Of a stretch of 64,000 nucleotides of DNA, positions 30,634 through 39,316 are shown one piece after another. Below the pieces are notes generated by a model. That model was not told the DNA's origin, ran no database searches, and was given only the letters and a program-made list of their open reading frames with translations. Location: positions 310,001-374,000 of the forward strand of contig SCOX01000001.1 of assembly GCA_005503055.1 (NCBI GenBank). Reading direction: 5' to 3'. The stretch's first letter is position 1, and each line of letters starts with the position of its first letter. This DNA is from Lysobacteraceae bacterium P (GTDB lineage Bacteria > Pseudomonadota > Gammaproteobacteria > Xanthomonadales > Xanthomonadaceae). A program made the position numbers and the translations under genes.

Positions 30634-33600
30634 TCGGTCCGAACCTGTCGGAATGGGCGCTGGGCAAGCGCTCGCTGGTGGTGTTCATGATGATCATCGC
30701 GCTGGTGGCCGGCGTGCTGTCGTTCGTGCGCCTGGGGCGCGATGAGGATCCCGCGTTCACGGTGCGCACGATGGTGGTGGGCGCGGCCTGGCCCGGCGCC
30801 ACCGTGGAAGAGATGGTGCCGCAGGTCACCGAGCGCCTGGAACGCAAGCTCCAGGAAACGCGCCACATCGACAGCGTGCGCAGCTACACGACGGCCGGCC
30901 AGACGACGATCTTTGTCGAACTCGACCAGGCCACGCCGCCCGACGAAGTACCGGACGTGTGGTACCAGGTACGCAAGAACATCAGCGATATCCGTGGCAC
31001 CCTGCCGGCGGGCGTGGTCGGGCCGTTCTTCAACGACGACTTCGGCGACACCTTCGGCACGATCTACGCTTTCACCGCCGATGGATTCACGTTCCGGCAG
31101 TTGCGCGACCACGTGGAGGCCATCCGCTCCCGGCTGCTGAACGTGCCGGACGTTTCCAAGATCGAAGTGCTCGGTGCGCAGGACGAACAGATCTTCATCG
31201 AGTTCTCGACCGAGCGCGTCGCCGGCATGCGCCTGGATTTCCGCACGATCATCGCGGCATTGCAGGCGCAGAACATCGTCCGCCCCGCAGGCGTGATCCA
31301 GACCGGGCAGGAGCGTCTGTTCCTGCGCGTCAGCGGCGCCTTCGACAACGAGGCCGACATCGAGTCGTTCAACCTCGTGGTCGGCGACAGGATCGTGCGT
31401 CTGGGCGACATCGCGCGCGTGCATCGCGGCACGGTGGATCCGCCGCAACCGATGTTCCGAGTGAACGGCAAGCCCGCCATCGGTCTGGCGATCGCCATGC
31501 GCGTGGGCGGCGACATCCTGGCGTTGGGCGAGAACATTCGGCGAGAAATGGCCGAGATTCGCGCCGATCTGCCCATCGGCATCGAGCCGACGCTGGTGGC
31601 TGACCAGGCCGTGACCGTGGACGTTTCGATCAACGATTTCATGGCCTCGCTGTGGCAGGCCATCCTCATCATCCTGGTGTGCAGTTTCGTGAGCCTGGGC
31701 GTGCGGCCCGGCACGGTGGTGGCTTTGTCGATCCCGCTCACGCTGGCGATCGTGTTCACGGTGATGGACGTGGTCGACATCGACTTGCACCGCATTTCGC
31801 TAGGCGCGCTGATCATCGCGCTTACCCTGCTGGTGGACGACGCGATGACCACCGTCGACGCGATGATGAACCGCCTGGGCATGGGCGACAGCAAGGACGA
31901 GGCGGCGACCTACGCCTATCGCACGCTGGCCGCGCCCATGCTCATCGGCACGCTGGTCACGATCTCCAGCTTCGTGCCGATCGGTTTCGCCAGGAGTTCG
32001 GCGGGCGAGTACACGTTCTCGATCTTCGCCGTCGTGGCGATCTCGCTGATCGTTTCGTGGCTGGGCGCGGTGATATTCGCGCCGCTGCTGGGCAAGGCCA
32101 TCCTGAAGGTGCCGGAAAAGCGCGCCGACGCAAAACCCAGCCGCATCATGGAAACATACGGAAAGATGCTGCGCGGTGCGATCGCCGCGCGGTGGCTGAC
32201 CATCGGCATCACGGTGGCGGCCTTCGTCCTGGCGCTGTTCCTGCTGCGTTTCGTGCCGCAGCAGTTCTTCCCGGCGTCGGACCGGCCGGAGCTGACGGTC
32301 GACATGACGTTGCGCCAGAACGCGTCGATCTTCGCCACCGAGGAACAGGCCAAGCGCCTGGAAGCGCTGCTCAACGACAATCCGGACGTCGATCACTACA
32401 GCACCTACGTCGGTCGCGGCGCGATCCGCTTCATCCTCACGCTCAATGTGCAGTTGGCCAATCCGTTCTTCGCCCAGTTCGTGATCGTGGCGAAAGATCT
32501 GGAGGCGCGCGAGCGACTTCAACAGATGCTGGAGAAGGTGCTGGCGGAGGAGTTTCCCGACGTGATCGCGCGCGTGTCGCCACTGGAATTGGGCCCGCCG
32601 GTCGGATGGCCGCTGCAGTACCGCGTCAGCGGGCCCGACCTGGAAACGCTGCGGCGGATATCGCTCGAGCTGGCGGGCGTGGTCGGATCGGACACACGCG
32701 TGCGCCACGTCAATTACGACTGGATGGAGCCCGCGCGGCAGGTACGCATCCACGTGGATCAGGATGAGGCGCGCCAGCTCGGCGTGAGTTCGGCCGCGCT
32801 GGCGGGCGTGTTGAATGCCGCCATCGCCGGCACGCCCATCACGCAGGTGCGTGACGACATCTACCTGATCAACGTCGTCGCGCGCGCAACGGACGAGCAG
32901 CGGGCGTCGTTCGAAACCTTGTCCGCCTTGCAGGTGCCGACGGCGACGGGTCGGATGGTGCCGCTGGCGCAGTTCGCGACGTTCACCGAGGAGCAGGAGT
33001 TCCCGCTGGTCTGGCGCCGCGATCGCGTGCCGACCCTGACGGTTCGCGCGGACGTCAACGGCGACGTTCTGCCGGACGAGGTGGTCGATGCGCTGGCGCC
33101 GAAGATCGAGGAATTCGAAAAGCGCCTGCCGAAGCAGTACCGCGTCGAAACCGGCGGCCTCTACGAGGAAAGCAACGCGTCCAGTCAGTCGGTGTACGCC
33201 GTGGTCCCGGTGATGATCCTGCTGATGCTGGTGGCCATGATGATCCTGCTGGTGAGCTTCCGGCGCTTGGCGATGGTGGTGTGCGTGCTGCCGCTCGGCC
33301 TGATCGGCGTGGTGGCTGCACTGTTGTTGTTCAACAGGCCACTGGGTTTCGTCGCGATCCTCGGCATCCTGGCGCTGATCGGCATGATCGCCAAGAACGC
33401 AGTGATCCTGATCGTGCAGATCGAGACCGATCGTGCGTCGGGCATGGGCGTGATGGAGGCGGTGTCGAGCGCGGCGACCTCGCGCATGCGTCCGCTGATG
33501 CTCACCGCGATCTCGACCGTGCTCGGCCTCATTCCCATTGCGCCGACGGTGTTCTGGGGCCCGATGGCCTTCGCCATCATGGGCGGCCTGCTGGTGGCCA

Positions 33601-33692
33601 CGGTGCTGACGCTGATCTTCCTGCCCGTGCTGTACGTGACGGTGTTCGGCAACGAGCCGGTGCCGCCACGGCCGCAATCGCAACCGCAGTAA
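30630..33692 (+). CDS. RND-family efflux permease
   Basis: The 1020-residue inner-membrane pump has the AcrB layout: TM1, a large periplasmic porter/docking loop, TM2-6, a second loop and TM7-12. The proton-relay pair is in LTLLVDDAMTTVDAM in TM4. The GTG start overlaps the adaptor stop. It belongs to the branch with small adaptors that lacks typical heavy-metal motifs; the substrate is unknown. Unusually, mrpE begins five bases after its stop, and the matching outer-membrane factor comes only after the Mrp genes. Confidence 0.93.
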   Translation: MIGPNLSEWALGKRSLVVFMMIIALVAGVLSFVRLGRDEDPAFTVRTMVVGAAWPGATVEEMVPQVTERLERKLQETRHIDSVRSYTTAGQTTIFVELDQATPPDEVPDVWYQVRKNISDIRGTLPAGVVGPFFNDDFGDTFGTIYAFTADGFTFRQLRDHVEAIRSRLLNVPDVSKIEVLGAQDEQIFIEFSTERVAGMRLDFRTIIAALQAQNIVRPAGVIQTGQERLFLRVSGAFDNEADIESFNLVVGDRIVRLGDIARVHRGTVDPPQPMFRVNGKPAIGLAIAMRVGGDILALGENIRREMAEIRADLPIGIEPTLVADQAVTVDVSINDFMASLWQAILIILVCSFVSLGVRPGTVVALSIPLTLAIVFTVMDVVDIDLHRISLGALIIALTLLVDDAMTTVDAMMNRLGMGDSKDEAATYAYRTLAAPMLIGTLVTISSFVPIGFARSSAGEYTFSIFAVVAISLIVSWLGAVIFAPLLGKAILKVPEKRADAKPSRIMETYGKMLRGAIAARWLTIGITVAAFVLALFLLRFVPQQFFPASDRPELTVDMTLRQNASIFATEEQAKRLEALLNDNPDVDHYSTYVGRGAIRFILTLNVQLANPFFAQFVIVAKDLEARERLQQMLEKVLAEEFPDVIARVSPLELGPPVGWPLQYRVSGPDLETLRRISLELAGVVGSDTRVRHVNYDWMEPARQVRIHVDQDEARQLGVSSAALAGVLNAAIAGTPITQVRDDIYLINVVARATDEQRASFETLSALQVPTATGRMVPLAQFATFTEEQEFPLVWRRDRVPTLTVRADVNGDVLPDEVVDALAPKIEEFEKRLPKQYRVETGGLYEESNASSQSVYAVVPVMILLMLVAMMILLVSFRRLAMVVCVLPLGLIGVVAALLLFNRPLGFVAILGILALIGMIAKNAVILIVQIETDRASGMGVMEAVSSAATSRMRPLMLTAISTVLGLIPIAPTVFWGPMAFAIMGGLLVATVLTLIFLPVLYVTVFGNEPVPPRPQSQPQ

Positions 33693-33697
33693 CGACG

Positions 33698-34228
33698 ATG
33701 ACCACCGCGCCGCGCCGGCATCGCGAACGCCGAAGTCGATACGCCGCCGCCGCGGCATCGCGCGCGGCATGCTTCTTCGCCCTGTGGATCGTGCTGATGC
33801 CCAGCGCTAAACCGGCCGACGTGGTGCTCGGCGTACTGACCACGGCATTGGCGACGTGCGCCAGCCTGCGCCTGCTCGACCCGCAAGCCGGCCACCTTCG
33901 CCTGCGCGCCTTGATCCTGCTCGCGCCGCACTTTCTGTGGCAGTCCGTGCTCGCCGGTCTGGACGTGGCGCGTCGCGCGTTCGATCCGCGCCTGCCGCTG
34001 GCGCCGGGGTTCCTCGAGTGTCCCGTTGATTTTCCGCGTGGCCTGACCCGCAACACCTTCGCCGCCATCACCAGCCTGCTGCCCGGATCGGTTCCGTGCG
34101 GCGAGACGCCGGATGCGCTGGTGTACCACTGCCTGGACCGCCGTCTGCCGAATGTCGAACAGCTCAAGCGCGAGGAGCGGCTGTTCGCGCGTGGTCTGGT
34201 GCCTCCGCAGGAGCACGCGGATGAATGA
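33698..34228 (+). CDS. mrpE: Na+/H+ antiporter subunit E (MrpE/MnhE)
   Basis: The 176-residue protein has a basic N-terminus, two or three hydrophobic segments (ACFFALWIVLMPSAKPADVVLG region, ALILLAPHFLWQSVLAG) and the MrpE C-terminal core with PGSVPCG and LEcPVDF-like strand (VDFPRGLTRNTFAAITSLL). MrpE belongs to the seven-subunit Mrp complex that expels Na+ (or other cations) using the proton gradient. It starts five bases after the RND permease. Confidence 0.86.
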   Translation: MTTAPRRHRERRSRYAAAAASRAACFFALWIVLMPSAKPADVVLGVLTTALATCASLRLLDPQAGHLRLRALILLAPHFLWQSVLAGLDVARRAFDPRLPLAPGFLECPVDFPRGLTRNTFAAITSLLPGSVPCGETPDALVYHCLDRRLPNVEQLKREERLFARGLVPPQEHADE

Positions 34229-34297
34229 GCCTGGAAACCGCCCCGTACGATTTGCAGGCGACTGCGTCATCGCAGCGATGCCTGCAGGAGGACCGCG

Positions 34298-34561
34298 ATG
34301 ATGTCGAACTTCCTCATGGGTGCGGCGGCGTTCGTTCTGCTCGTGGTCGCCGTCGGCATGATCCGGATCCTGCGTGGGCCGGGCGATGCGGAACGCATGA
34401 TGGCCGCGCAACTGCTCGGCAGTGGCGGCATCGCCGCGCTGCTGCTGAGCGCCACGGCCGGAGCGTCGGCGGTGACGGACGTGGCGCTGATCCTGGCGCT
34501 GCTGGCGGCCTTTGCCTCGATCGCGTTCGTCAAGGCGGCACGCCCGACGAGGCGGCCATGA
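34298..34561 (+). CDS. mrpF: Antiporter subunit F (MrpF/MnhF)
   Basis: The 87-residue protein has three transmembrane segments, with RILRGPGDAERMMAAQLLG after TM1 and TDVALILALLAAFASIAFVK in TM3, both typical of MrpF. AGGAGGA at 34286-34292 serves ATG 34298 or 34301. The 69-bp gap after mrpE is the largest within the Mrp part. Its stop overlaps mrpG (ATGA). Confidence 0.86.
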   Translation: MMSNFLMGAAAFVLLVVAVGMIRILRGPGDAERMMAAQLLGSGGIAALLLSATAGASAVTDVALILALLAAFASIAFVKAARPTRRP

Positions 34562-34866
34562 ATACCGGCATCTACGCCACGCTGCTCGACATCTGGACCG
34601 TGGTGGCCATCACCGCAGGCGGGCTGTTCTTCCTGGCCGGAACCGTGGGCCTGTTGCGGTTTCCCGATGCGCTCACGCGGCTGCACGCGCTGACCAAGGC
34701 CGACAACCTCGGCCTGGGCCTGGTGGTCCTGGGTCTGCTCGGGCAGGCGCAAAGCGTGCTTATGGGCGTCAAGCTCCTGCTGATCTGGGGGCTGGTGATG
34801 TGGGCGTCGGCGGCGGTGTCGCAGCTCATCGCGCGTGCCGTGTACGAAGAAGCGAAGGGGCCATGA
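34558..34866 (+). CDS. mrpG: Antiporter subunit G (MrpG/MnhG)
   Basis: The 102-residue, three-segment protein carries the MrpG signature GTVGLLRFPDALTRLHALTK followed by DNLGLGLVVLGLL. It overlaps both neighbours by four bases, indicating coupled translation within the complex. Confidence 0.88.
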   Translation: MNTGIYATLLDIWTVVAITAGGLFFLAGTVGLLRFPDALTRLHALTKADNLGLGLVVLGLLGQAQSVLMGVKLLLIWGLVMWASAAVSQLIARAVYEEAKGP

Positions 34867-35807
34867 GCGGCGCGCCCACCCTGGCGTTGATCGCGTTGAT
34901 CCTCGGCCTGGCGCTGTGGGTCGTGCTGGCGCGCGAGACGTTCGCGGCGGTGGCCGGATTCATCGCGTACGGATTGCTGCTGACGCTGGCGTGGGTCGGG
35001 CTTTCGGCGGTCGACGTGGCGATGACCGAAGCGGCCATTGGCGCCGGCCTGACCGGCGCGCTGCTGATCGGCGCGGCGGCGCGCCTGCGCGGTGGCGGAT
35101 ACGCGGAGCTGGGGACGCGGCGCGGACCGGCCGCGCGGGCATTGGCCATCGCCGCCTCGATCGGCGTGTCGGCCGTGCTGGTCGTGTGCCTGAGATGGTT
35201 GCCGGAACCGGCGCCCACGCTCGTTCCCGACGTCGCGATGGGTCTGCCGGCGACGGGGGTCGGCAATCCGATCACGGCGGTGCTGTTGGCGTTTCGCGCG
35301 ATGGACACGCTGCTGGAGGCGATCGTGTTGCTGCTGGCGCTGATCGGCGTGTGGTCGTTGGCGCCCGACGCCGCATGGGGAGGGCGTCCGGAGGTCTCGC
35401 ACCATGCCGATCCGCAGGGCGTGCTCGCCTACGTGGCGCGCGTGCTGCCGCCCATCGGAATCGTCGTGGCCGTCTACATCCTGTGGGTGGGCGCGGACGA
35501 GCCCGGGGGCAAGTTCCAGGGCGCGACCATCCTGGCGTCGATGTGGTTGCTGGTGATGATGGCGGGCCTGACGCAGGCGCCGCCCATCGGCAAGGCATCG
35601 CTGCGCGCATGGCTGGTCGCGGGGCCCTTGGTGTTCATCGCCATCGGGTTGTACGGCGCGTTCGCGGCGGGCGCGTTCCTTGCGTATCCGCATGGTTTCG
35701 CCAAGCCGCTGATCGTCGTCATCGAGATCGCGCTGATGCCCTCGCTCGCGGTCACGCTCGCGCTGTTGCTGGCCGGTGCGCCGCGCGAGGCGGGAGCGGC
35801 GCCATGA
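34863..35807 (+). CDS. mrpB: Fused MrpA C-terminal (DUF4040/MbhE) and MrpB subunit
   Basis: The 314-residue membrane protein combines three parts. A DUF4040 segment (about 1-75, with SAVDVAMTEAAIGAG) and an MbhE-like segment (about 135-170, FRAMDTLLEAIVLLLALIGVWSL) are normally the C-terminus of MrpA. The MnhB domain follows (about 185-305, LPPIGIVVAVYILWVGADEPGGKFQGA). The canonical GHxxPGGGFxGG of MrpB is relaxed to GADEPGGKFQGA. It overlaps mrpG and mrpC by four bases each. Confidence 0.82.
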   Translation: MSGAPTLALIALILGLALWVVLARETFAAVAGFIAYGLLLTLAWVGLSAVDVAMTEAAIGAGLTGALLIGAAARLRGGGYAELGTRRGPAARALAIAASIGVSAVLVVCLRWLPEPAPTLVPDVAMGLPATGVGNPITAVLLAFRAMDTLLEAIVLLLALIGVWSLAPDAAWGGRPEVSHHADPQGVLAYVARVLPPIGIVVAVYILWVGADEPGGKFQGATILASMWLLVMMAGLTQAPPIGKASLRAWLVAGPLVFIAIGLYGAFAAGAFLAYPHGFAKPLIVVIEIALMPSLAVTLALLLAGAPREAGAAP

Positions 35808-36142
35808 ACGAGCTGTGGTTCGGCTATTGCGCCGCGGGACTGGTGGGCATCGGCCTGTACGGCCTGATCGTGAACCCGCAGCCGCTGCGCAAGATCCTGT
35901 CGTTCAACATCATCGGCACCGGCGTGTTCCTGGTCTGCGCGGTGATCGCGCGGCGGGGCGCGGCGTTGGGGATGGGCGGAGATCCCGTCCCGCAGGCATT
36001 GCTCATCACCGCGATAGTCGTGGCCTTCTCGGCATCGGCGCTGGCGGTCGCGCTGCTGCTGCGGTTGTTCGAGGTCAGCGGCAGCACCTCGCTGGACGAG
36101 GAGGCACCGACGCGGGCGGACAGCGATGGCCACGGTGCATGA
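35804..36142 (+). CDS. mrpC: Antiporter subunit C (MrpC/MnhC, NuoK-like)
   Basis: The 112-residue protein has three transmembrane segments homologous to NuoK: GIGLYGLIVNPQPLRKILSF, NIIGTGVFLVCAVIA and DPVPQALLITAIVVAFSASALAVAL (given here in parts). The last contains the conserved D-P-x-x-QALxLT-type element. It follows the fused mrpB with a four-base overlap. Confidence 0.87.
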   Translation: MNELWFGYCAAGLVGIGLYGLIVNPQPLRKILSFNIIGTGVFLVCAVIARRGAALGMGGDPVPQALLITAIVVAFSASALAVALLLRLFEVSGSTSLDEEAPTRADSDGHGA

Positions 36143-36172
36143 CATCCACGTCACGGGCGCAGGAGGGTGGCG

Positions 36173-37675
36173 GTGACGACGCCCGGCGGATGGCTGCTCG
36201 TGCTGGCGGTGATGGTGCCGTTCGTCGCGGTCATGGCGGGGCTGCTGCTGGGCGGTCGCAATGCCGAACGCGTGGCGATGCTCACTGTCGGCGCGGGATT
36301 GCTCATCGTGCTGGGCATCGCGCGTTCGCTGCTCGCATCGCAGGAAGCGGTGGTCTACCTGCTCGGCGGCTGGGCGCCGCCGCTGGGCGTGGCGCTGCGG
36401 GCCGATGGACTGGCGGTGGTGATGCTGGTGGCGGTGAGCGTGGTGATCGCCGGCATCGCGATCTACGCCCGTGCCGACTTCGGTACGCCGAACGGTGTGC
36501 GCGAGACGCGTGCGTCGCTGACGTTCTGGTCGTTGCTGATGGCAGTGTGGGGCGCGCTCAACCTGGTCTTCGTCAGCGGCGACGTGTTCACGCTCTACGT
36601 CGCGCTGGAGTTGCTGACCTTCGCCGGTGTTCCGCTGGTGTGCCTGGACGGTCGCGGCGAAACGCTGCGGGCGGCGCTGCGTTACCTGGTGTTCGCGCTG
36701 CTGGGCTCGATGCTGTACCTGCTGGGCGTGTTCCTGCTCTATGGCGCCTACGGCACGCTCGATATCGCGCTGCTCGGCGAACGCGTCGGCACCGGGCCGT
36801 TGACGGCCGCCGCCGCCGCGCTGATGACCGCCGGACTGCTCGCCAAGACCGCTTTGTTTCCGCTGCACCTGTGGCTGCCACCGGCGCATGCGGGCGCACC
36901 GGCGGCGGCGAGCGCGGTGCTGTCGGCGCTGGTCATCAAGGGCTCGTGGTTCCTGGCGGTGCGTCTGTGGCTGGACGTGTTCCCCACGGTGATCACCTGG
37001 CCTTCCGCGCAATGGCTGGCGGCCTTGGGCGTGGCGGCGATCGTGGTCGGAAATGTCGTGGCGCTGCGGCAGGTGCGGCTGAAACTGCTGATCGCGTACT
37101 CGACGGTGGCCCAGATCGGCTACCTGTTCCTGATGTTTCCGCTCGCGGCCGGGGCGCGCGCCGCACACCTCGACGCATCCGGTGCGGTGACGGGCGGCAT
37201 GCTGCAGGCGATCTCGCACGCCAGCGCCAAGGCCGCGATGTTCATGGCGGCCGGTCTGATCTACACGACGCTGGGGCATGACCGCGTCGCCGATCTGCGC
37301 GGGGCAGGGCGCGCGTTGCCGGCGACGATGCTGGCCTTCGCGCTGGCAGGCGCGTCGCTGATCGGCTTGCCGCCTTCCGGCGGATTCCTGGCGAAGTGGT
37401 TGTTGGTTTCCGCGTCCCTGGCGACGGCGCAGTGGTGGTGGGGTTTGGCGATGCTGGTCGGCGGACTGCTCACCAGCGTGTACGTGTTCATCGTGGTCAT
37501 GCGCGCCATGGCACCGGCGGACGTCGGCTGGACGCCCAAGCGCGTCGTGCCCGGTTACCAGCAGGGCGCGGTGCTCGGGCTGGCGTTGTGTTCGTTTCTG
37601 CTCGGTGCGGCGGCGCTGTTTCCGCTGGACTTGCTGCAGGTGGGTCGGCCGGCCGTCGCGTGGGGCGCGCCATGA
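36173..37675 (+). CDS. mrpD: Proton-pumping antiporter subunit D (MrpD/MnhD)
   Basis: The 500-residue protein of about 14 transmembrane segments belongs to the NuoL/M/N superfamily, with the TM5 Glu in FTLYVALELLTFAGVPL, the TM7 Lys in LLAKTALFPLHLWLPPAHAGAPAAASAVLSAL (partly quoted) and a second Lys in ALVIKGSWF. The start is GTG 36173, six bases after AGGAGG; GTG 36167 overlaps that site. The stop overlaps the next antiporter-like gene. Confidence 0.88.
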   Translation: MTTPGGWLLVLAVMVPFVAVMAGLLLGGRNAERVAMLTVGAGLLIVLGIARSLLASQEAVVYLLGGWAPPLGVALRADGLAVVMLVAVSVVIAGIAIYARADFGTPNGVRETRASLTFWSLLMAVWGALNLVFVSGDVFTLYVALELLTFAGVPLVCLDGRGETLRAALRYLVFALLGSMLYLLGVFLLYGAYGTLDIALLGERVGTGPLTAAAAALMTAGLLAKTALFPLHLWLPPAHAGAPAAASAVLSALVIKGSWFLAVRLWLDVFPTVITWPSAQWLAALGVAAIVVGNVVALRQVRLKLLIAYSTVAQIGYLFLMFPLAAGARAAHLDASGAVTGGMLQAISHASAKAAMFMAAGLIYTTLGHDRVADLRGAGRALPATMLAFALAGASLIGLPPSGGFLAKWLLVSASLATAQWWWGLAMLVGGLLTSVYVFIVVMRAMAPADVGWTPKRVVPGYQQGAVLGLALCSFLLGAAALFPLDLLQVGRPAVAWGAP

Positions 37676-39264
37676 ACGCCTGGATCGCCGCCGCCATCGC
37701 CACGCCATTGGCGCTGCTGCTTGCGTGCCTGTCGGCGCGGGCGCGCTCGCGCCTGCCATCGGTGTTGGCCTTCGCGCCGCTGCCGGCGCTGCTGGCCGCG
37801 CTGCTCGGTTCGATGGACGAGCCGCTGCGCATCGGCAATGCGCGTTTCGCGCTCGTATTCGCGCTCGACCGGCCCGGTGCGATGCTCCTGGGTGTCGCGG
37901 CGTTGCTGTGGATGGTCGCCGGCCTCCATGCACGGCGGTACCTGATCGGGCGGCCCGACGGCGGCGCGTTCGTCGCCACCTGGCTGATGGCGTTGAGCGG
38001 ATGCGTCGGCGTCTTCCTCGCCGCCGACGTGGTGGGCTTCTACTTCCTGCTCGCGGTGCTCAGCGTCGGCGCCTCCGGGCTGGTCATGCAGGGGCAGGGC
38101 GCCGCGGCCCTGCGTGCGGGCGCGATCTACCTGGGCGTGGCGTTGTTCGCCGAAGCCTTCTTGCTGGCCGCGTTGATCCTGATTGTGCAGGCCTCGCCAA
38201 GTGGCAACCTGATGATCGCCGACGCCGCCGCGGCGCTGGCGTCATCGGACACGCACCGAGCGGCGCTGACGCTGCTCATCATCGGGTTGGGCATCAAGGC
38301 CGGTCTGGTGCCGCTGCATTTCTGGATGCCGCTGGCGTACGGCGCCGCACCCATCCCCGCCGCGGCGGTACTCGGCGGCGCGGTGGTCAAGGCCAGCGTG
38401 CTGGCGTTGATCCGCTTCCTTCCGTTCGATGTCTCACTGCCGGATGTCGGCGTGCCGCTGGCCGGCGTCGGAATGTTCGGCGCGCTGTACGGCGTGGCGG
38501 TGGGCATCACCCAATCGAACCCGAAGGTCGTGCTCGCCTATTCCAGCGTCAGCCAGATGGGCTTCGTCATGGCGCTGATCGGCATGGGCCTGGCGACCGG
38601 CAACGGCAGCACGCCGTTGATCGCGGCCTTCTACGCCGCGCACCACCTGCTGGTGAAGGGCACGCTGTTCCTCGCCGTCGATGCCGTGCCGAAGTCCACC
38701 GCGTGGCCGGTGCTGTTGCCTGCGGCGATCATCGCGCTGGGTCTGGCGGGTCTGCCGCTGACCGGCGGCGCGCTGACCAAGGACGCGGCGAAGGGTGTGC
38801 TGGGCGATGGCACGGTGGGGGCGCTGGCGATCGCTTCGTCGGTGGCGACGGCACTGCTGATGGTCCATTTCCTGCGCCGCCTCGCCGCAGGCGCCCAAGC
38901 GTCGGGCCGGCTTTCCTGGTCGTGGATGCTCATCGCCGCGGCGTGTGTCGTCGTTCCCTGGTGGCTCTTTCTGGCGACACCGATCAGGAGCCCGTCGTCG
39001 GCGTTGACGCTGTCAGGCGTATGGTCCTCGTTGTGGCCGGTGCTGCTGGGTGGTGCGCTGGCATGGGCCTGGGCCCGCGCCGGTTCCGCGATGCCCGCCG
39101 TGCCCGCGGGCGACATCGGCATGGCGTTGGGCGGTATGGAGCGGGCAGGCGCGCGGATCGCGGTCGCCTGCGAATACGGCGATGCCCTGGCGCGGCGATG
39201 GCAGGTGGCCAGCGTGGTGCTGTTGCTGATCGCCGCCGCCTTCTACTGGACGTTGCGCGTGTGA
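37672..39264 (+). CDS. Second NuoL/M/N-like antiporter subunit (MrpA N-terminal equivalent)
   Basis: The 530-residue protein has about 14 transmembrane segments of the proton-pumping superfamily: GLGIKAGLVPLHFWMPLAYG, GGAVVKASVLALIRF and KVVLAYSSVSQMG. It is shorter than a full MrpA (about 800-950 residues) and ends where the antiporter-like core ends. I infer that it replaces the N-terminal part of MrpA, whose C-terminal part is fused to MrpB. The divergent TM5 region (GFYFLLAVLSVGASGL) lacks the usual Glu, an oddity for a pumping subunit. Confidence 0.8.
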   Translation: MNAWIAAAIATPLALLLACLSARARSRLPSVLAFAPLPALLAALLGSMDEPLRIGNARFALVFALDRPGAMLLGVAALLWMVAGLHARRYLIGRPDGGAFVATWLMALSGCVGVFLAADVVGFYFLLAVLSVGASGLVMQGQGAAALRAGAIYLGVALFAEAFLLAALILIVQASPSGNLMIADAAAALASSDTHRAALTLLIIGLGIKAGLVPLHFWMPLAYGAAPIPAAAVLGGAVVKASVLALIRFLPFDVSLPDVGVPLAGVGMFGALYGVAVGITQSNPKVVLAYSSVSQMGFVMALIGMGLATGNGSTPLIAAFYAAHHLLVKGTLFLAVDAVPKSTAWPVLLPAAIIALGLAGLPLTGGALTKDAAKGVLGDGTVGALAIASSVATALLMVHFLRRLAAGAQASGRLSWSWMLIAAACVVVPWWLFLATPIRSPSSALTLSGVWSSLWPVLLGGALAWAWARAGSAMPAVPAGDIGMALGGMERAGARIAVACEYGDALARRWQVASVVLLLIAAAFYWTLRV

Positions 39265-39316
39265 TGAGAACGATCCCTTTCCTGCGATCGGCCAGAAGCC
39301 TTGCGGAGGTGTCGAC

